Positions 22,389 through 25,117 of a stretch of 25,117 bases of DNA are shown one piece after another. The translations under genes and the position numbers were made by a program. How positions within the stretch are numbered: position 1 is the stretch's first letter; each line of letters starts with the position of its first letter. The notes under the pieces were generated by a model. That model did no database searches, was not told the DNA's origin, and worked only from the letters and a program-made list of their open reading frames with translations. This stretch comes from Fodinibacter sp045807225 (lineage in GTDB: Bacteria; Actinomycetota; Actinomycetes; Actinomycetales; Dermatophilaceae), in NCBI GenBank assembly GCA_045807225.1, contig JBJMHU010000229.1:1-25117 (forward strand), given 5' to 3'.

Positions 22389-23147
22389 CTAGCGGGGGTT
22401 CCTGCCGGTCGTCTTCTTGCCGGTCGTCTTCTTGGCCGTGGCCTTCTTGGCCGTGGCCTTGGTGGCCGGGGCCTTCTTCGCCGCCGCCTTGGCCGGAGCC
22501 TTCTTGGCCGCCGTCTTCGTCGGAGCCGCCTTCGCGGGAGCCTTCTTCGCCGTCGTCTTCGCGGGAGCCGCCTTCGCAGGAGCCTTCTTCGCCGCTGCCT
22601 TCGCGGGAGCCTTGGCCGCGGTCCTGGCCGGGGCGGCCTTGGCCGGAGCCTTCCTCGCGGCGGTCTTCGTCGTGCCGGTGGCCTTGCGGGCCGTCGCGGT
22701 GGTGGTGGACGCGACCTTCTTGGCGGCGGCCTTGGCCGTGCCACTGGCGGCGGCTGCCGTGCGGGCGGCGACCTTCACCGGTGCCGTGGCGACGGCGACC
22801 GCCGCGCCGGCTGCGGCACCCGCAGCACCAGCCGCCGCGCGACCGGTGGCGGGCGCGTTCTTCGACAGGGTGCTCGGCTTCTTGACGTAGGCCTTGAACG
22901 AGGTGCCGGCGCGGAAGCGCGGTGCCTTCGACTTCGGGATGCGGACGGAGGTGCCGGTGTGCGGGTTGCGCCCGGTGCGGGCGGCGCGCTCGACGCGGTC
23001 GAAGGTGCCGAAGCCGGTGATCGACACCTTCCCGCCCCGCACCACCTCGCGGACGATGGTGTCGAGCACCGCATCCAGGGCGTCGTTGGCGGCCCTTCGG
23101 CTGCCCAGTCGCTTCTCCAGCTCCCTGACGAGATCTGCCTTGTTCAC
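22389..23147 (-). CDS. hup: HU-family nucleoid protein with long Lys/Ala/Pro-rich tail (HupB/HupS type)
   Basis: A 252-residue chromosome-organising protein. Residues 1 to about 92 are a complete HU domain: NKADLVRELEKRL, VSITGFGTFDRVERAARTGRNPHTG (the DNA-binding arm) and VRIPKSKAPRFRAGTSFKAYV. The remaining 160 residues are an intrinsically disordered, histone-H1-like tail of AAK, KAPAKAA and KKTTGKK units, ending NPR. Such tails occur in actinobacterial HupB/HupS and bind or compact DNA. The GTG at 23147 is favoured, with GGAG eight bases upstream; a GTG at 23156 is possible. The location directly after leuCD matches mycobacterial hupB. Confidence 0.96.
   Translation of the reverse strand: MNKADLVRELEKRLGSRRAANDALDAVLDTIVREVVRGGKVSITGFGTFDRVERAARTGRNPHTGTSVRIPKSKAPRFRAGTSFKAYVKKPSTLSKNAPATGRAAAGAAGAAAGAAVAVATAPVKVAARTAAAASGTAKAAAKKVASTTTATARKATGTTKTAARKAPAKAAPARTAAKAPAKAAAKKAPAKAAPAKTTAKKAPAKAAPTKTAAKKAPAKAAAKKAPATKATAKKATAKKTTGKKTTGRNPR
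22410..22680 (-). repeat. Degenerate tandem repeats encoding the HU tail
   Basis: Repeated units on the plus strand, such as GCCTTCTTCGCC and TTCGCGGGAGCC, encode KKAPAKAAPAKT-like blocks on the minus strand. Units vary in length and are not perfect copies, so copy number could change by slippage. The segment is a likely site of assembly or length polymorphism. Confidence 0.75.
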
Positions 23148-23276
23148 GTGGACCACTCCAAGTCGGGACGGCGCCGGGGAAACGCCCGACGGCGATGTCG
23201 CGGCCGGCGGATGCCCGGCCTGAGTCGACGTTATGCCTGCTCAGGCGGAGAGTCCACCATTGAAGCGGCGTGTTAT

Positions 23277-23293
23277 CCGTTGTGCCACAACGG
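23277..23293. repeat. Perfect 8-1-8 palindrome upstream of hup
   Basis: CCGTTGTG, C, CACAACGG. It lies in the 261-base leuD-hup gap, downstream of the best candidate hup promoter. A near copy (15 of 16 bases) is at 23387-23402 and the related core TGTGTCACA at 23329-23337. Likely protein-binding sites; the protein is unknown. Confidence 0.65.
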
Positions 23294-23315
23294 GTTCGCC
23301 GGGGCCCAGAGCGGC

Positions 23316-23344
23316 TGATTACGTCTCATGTGTCACACCAGCAA
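23316..23344 (-). promoter_or_regulatory. Candidate hup promoter
   Basis: On the minus strand TTGCTG (23339-23344), a 17-base spacer and TAATCA (23316-23321). The spacer contains the near-palindrome TGTGTCACA (23329-23337). This would give a leader of about 160 bases. A second weaker -10 candidate (CATAAC, 23230-23235) is closer to the gene. No other gene is visible in the 23148-23408 gap. Confidence 0.35.
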
Positions 23345-23386
23345 CAGGGATGCCGACGGTGCACCGTGCGCTTCGACACCCAGCTG

Positions 23387-23402
23387 CGTTGTGCCAGAAC
23401 GG
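23387..23402. repeat. Near copy of the hup upstream palindrome
   Basis: CGTTGTGCCAGAACGG differs at one position from CGTTGTGCCACAACGG at 23278-23293. It lies 7 bases beyond the leuD stop, upstream of the candidate hup promoter. Confidence 0.5.
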
Positions 23403-23408
23403 AACCGC

Positions 23409-23999
23409 TCAGGCGGTGACGGCCGGCTTCCAGCTCGGGCGCCCCGCCTCGTAGGCCGTGATGTCGGCCTCGTGCCGAAGGGTGAGGCCGATGTCGTCGA
23501 GCCCCTCGAGCAGCCGCCAGCGCGTGTAGTCGTCGACCTCGAAACTTGCGACCATGTCACCCGCGGTGATGGTGCGCGACACCAGGTCGACGGTCACCGA
23601 GGTGCCCGGGTGGTTCTCGAGCAGCTTCCAGAGCAGCTCGACGTCGTCCTGGCTGCACTGCGCGGTGAGGAGTCCCTGCTTGCCGCTGTTGCCCCGGAAG
23701 ATGTCCGCGAAGCGCGACGAGATGACCACCCGGAAGCCGTAGTTCATCAGGGCCCACACCGCGTGCTCCCGGGAGGAGCCGGTGCCGAAGTCGGGCCCGG
23801 CGACGAGCACCGACCCCGCGGAGAAGTTCGGGTCGTTGAGCACGAACGTCTCGTCGCCACGCCAGGCGGCGAACAGACCGTCCTCGAAACCGGTTCGGGT
23901 GACCCGCTTCAGGTAGACCGCCGGGATGATCTGGTCGGTGTCGACGTTGCTGCGGCGCAACGGCACGCCGATGCCGGTGTGGGTCGTGAAGGCGTCCAT
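23409..23999 (-). CDS. leuD: 3-isopropylmalate dehydratase small subunit
   Basis: The small (swivel) subunit of isopropylmalate isomerase in leucine synthesis. The 196-residue protein has the family motifs NVDTDQIIPAVYLKR, GPDFGTGSSREHAVWAL (the substrate-binding GSSR loop), VVISSRFADIFRGNSGKQGLL and the terminal DDIGLTLRHEADI. The start overlaps the leuC stop by one base (TGATG) with GGGGAG upstream, so subunit synthesis is coupled. It is the last gene of leuCD, ahead of hup. Confidence 0.98.
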   Translation of the reverse strand: MDAFTTHTGIGVPLRRSNVDTDQIIPAVYLKRVTRTGFEDGLFAAWRGDETFVLNDPNFSAGSVLVAGPDFGTGSSREHAVWALMNYGFRVVISSRFADIFRGNSGKQGLLTAQCSQDDVELLWKLLENHPGTSVTVDLVSRTITAGDMVASFEVDDYTRWRLLEGLDDIGLTLRHEADITAYEAGRPSWKPAVTA

Positions 24000-25117
24000 C
24001 AGTGGCTCCCCTCGCTCACGGGCTCGAGATCGGCTGGGCTGGACAGCGTGCCGCGCACCGCCGTCGCGGCGGCGACGAGCGGGCTCACCAGGTGGGTGCG
24101 GCCGCCCTTGCCCTGGCGACCCTCGAAGTTGCGGTTCGACGTCGACGCGCTGCGCTCCCCCGGCGCGAGCTGGTCGGGGTTCATGCCCAGGCACATCGAG
24201 CAGCCGGCCAGGCGCCACTCGGCACCGGCTGCGGTGAACACCTCGTCGAGCCCCTCGCTCTCGGCCTGCAGGCGCACCCGCGCCGAGCCCGGCACCACCA
24301 GCATGCGCACGCCCTCGGCGACCCGACGACCCTGGATCACCTCGGCCGCGGCACGCAGGTCCTCGATCCGCCCGTTCGTGCACGAGCCGAGGAACACCGT
24401 GTCGACGTGCACGTCGCGCAGCGGGGTGCCGGCCTGCAGCCCCATGTACTCGAGGGCGCGGCGGGCGTTGGCCTTGTCGTTCTCGTCGGGCATCAGCTCG
24501 GGGTCGGGCACGGCCGTGCCGAGCGGGGCGCCCTGCCCGGGGTTGGTGCCCCAGGTGACGAACGGCGTGAGGGTGTCGGCGTCGAGCACGACCTCCTCGT
24601 CGAACTCGGCGTCGTCGTCGCTGCGCAGGTGGCTCCAGGCCTCGACCGCGGCATCCCACTCGGCACCGGTCGGGGCATGGTCACGACCACGCAGGTAGTC
24701 GTAGGTCGTCTCGTCGGGGGCGATCATGCCCGCCCGGGCGCCGGCCTCGATCGACATGTTGCACACCGTCATCCGCGCCTCCATCGACAGCGCGCGGATG
24801 GCGCTGCCGCGGTACTCGAGCACGTAGCCCTGGCCGCCGCCCGTGCCGATCCTGGCGATGACGGCGAGCACGATGTCCTTGGCGGTGACCCCGTCGGCCA
24901 GCTCGCCCTCGACGGTGATGGCCATCGTCCTGAACGGCTTGAGCGGCAGGGTCTGGGTGGCGAGCACGTGCTCGACCTCGGAGGTGCCGATGCCGAACGC
25001 GAGTGCCCCGAACGCCCCGTGCGTCGAGGTGTGGCTGTCGCCGCAGACGATCGTCATGCCCGGTTGGGTGAGCCCTTGCTCCGGCCCGATGACGTGGACG
25101 ATGCCTTGGAGGCGGTG
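23999..25117 (-). CDS. leuC: 3-isopropylmalate dehydratase large subunit, 5' end outside the window
   Basis: The catalytic, [4Fe-4S]-containing subunit of isopropylmalate isomerase. The 372 residues seen run from HRLQGIVHVIGPEQGLTQPG to the true C terminus; roughly the first 100 of about 470 residues lie beyond the window edge, so the start and promoter cannot be judged. Visible motifs are CGDSHTSTHGAFGALAFGIG, the cluster-ligand cysteines in VFLGSCTNGRIEDLRAA and GCSMCLGMNPD, and SNRNFEGRQGKGGRTHLVSP. The frame is open to the last base. It is coupled to leuD. Confidence 0.97.
   Translation of the reverse strand, partial: HRLQGIVHVIGPEQGLTQPGMTIVCGDSHTSTHGAFGALAFGIGTSEVEHVLATQTLPLKPFRTMAITVEGELADGVTAKDIVLAVIARIGTGGGQGYVLEYRGSAIRALSMEARMTVCNMSIEAGARAGMIAPDETTYDYLRGRDHAPTGAEWDAAVEAWSHLRSDDDAEFDEEVVLDADTLTPFVTWGTNPGQGAPLGTAVPDPELMPDENDKANARRALEYMGLQAGTPLRDVHVDTVFLGSCTNGRIEDLRAAAEVIQGRRVAEGVRMLVVPGSARVRLQAESEGLDEVFTAAGAEWRLAGCSMCLGMNPDQLAPGERSASTSNRNFEGRQGKGGRTHLVSPLVAAATAVRGTLSSPADLEPVSEGSH

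Noticed and set aside
22410..22680. Possible CRISPR-like array because of regular short repeats
   Set aside because: Repeats are contiguous, degenerate and in frame with the HU coding sequence; no unique spacers.
22349..22744. Extremely Arg/Pro-rich minus-strand frame overlapping the HU tail
   Set aside because: It is a shifted reading of the same tandem repeats; composition is an artefact of the repeat sequence.
22341..23318. Gly/Arg/Leu-rich plus-strand frames opposite the HU tail
   Set aside because: Their repeats are only the complement of the Lys/Ala repeats of the HU gene; no independent start signal.

Overview
The window is very GC-rich, with mostly G/C third positions and many GTG starts, and it carries a dense run of actinobacterial core genes. 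The gene order leuC-leuD-hup(long Lys/Ala tail)-murA / cofC / plsC-gpsA / ddl / DUF3515 / RAM-domain protein / thiL / rpmB / DAK2-recG-rsmD / coaD / DUF177-rpmF-rnc-mutM resembles, from memory, the leuCD-hupB-cofC-gpsA-ddl-thiL-recG-coaD neighbourhood of mycobacteria. The MurA and cystathionine-lyase-like sequences look like those of Streptomyces and Micrococcales. A Micrococcales actinobacterium of the Intrasporangiaceae/Dermatophilaceae kind (Janibacter, Knoellia, Phycicoccus) is my best inference; the genus cannot be fixed from the sequence alone. cofC implies that the host makes coenzyme F420.

Layout. Positions 1-195 hold no gene. At 196-2163 (+) is a membrane acyltransferase fused to an SGNH domain. 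It converges with a minus-strand operon that reads, in transcription order, DUF177 protein, rpmF, rnc, mutM (4573 down to 2141), with a plausible promoter at 4633-4661. Next on the minus strand come a second acyltransferase-SGNH protein (6823-4676), coaD, a hemerythrin-domain protein, and an ArsR regulator translationally coupled to an SRPBCC protein behind a promoter that contains a perfect palindrome. Then come rsmD, recG and a FakA-like DAK2 protein (13439-8976). rpmB (+) is followed by a 15-bp terminator hairpin and faces thiL (-). A stand-alone RAM-domain protein and an apparent CTG-initiated DUF3515 lipoprotein run rightward to meet ddl (-). A cystathionine gamma-lyase/synthase family gene (+) meets the plsC-gpsA pair (-). 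cofC (+), fused in frame to a small beta-barrel-like domain, meets murA (-) across a 91-bp composite inverted repeat. The window ends with hup, leuD and a 5'-truncated leuC, all on the minus strand.

Functionally most of this is housekeeping: cell-wall precursors (murA, ddl), phospholipid synthesis (gpsA, plsC, the DAK2 kinase), cofactors (coaD, thiL, cofC), leucine synthesis, DNA repair (mutM, recG) and ribosome/RNA biology (rpmB, rpmF, rnc, rsmD). The accessory pieces are the two acyltransferases and the ArsR/SRPBCC/hemerythrin cluster between rsmD and coaD. I see no phage, IS element, CRISPR array, tRNA or rRNA. The least explained signals are the composite palindrome at 20890-20980, the cofC fusion, TGTGNCACA-type palindromes upstream of hup, and a window-wide excess of the heptamer GGATGCC/GGCATCC. 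I did not find a convincing new multi-gene system.
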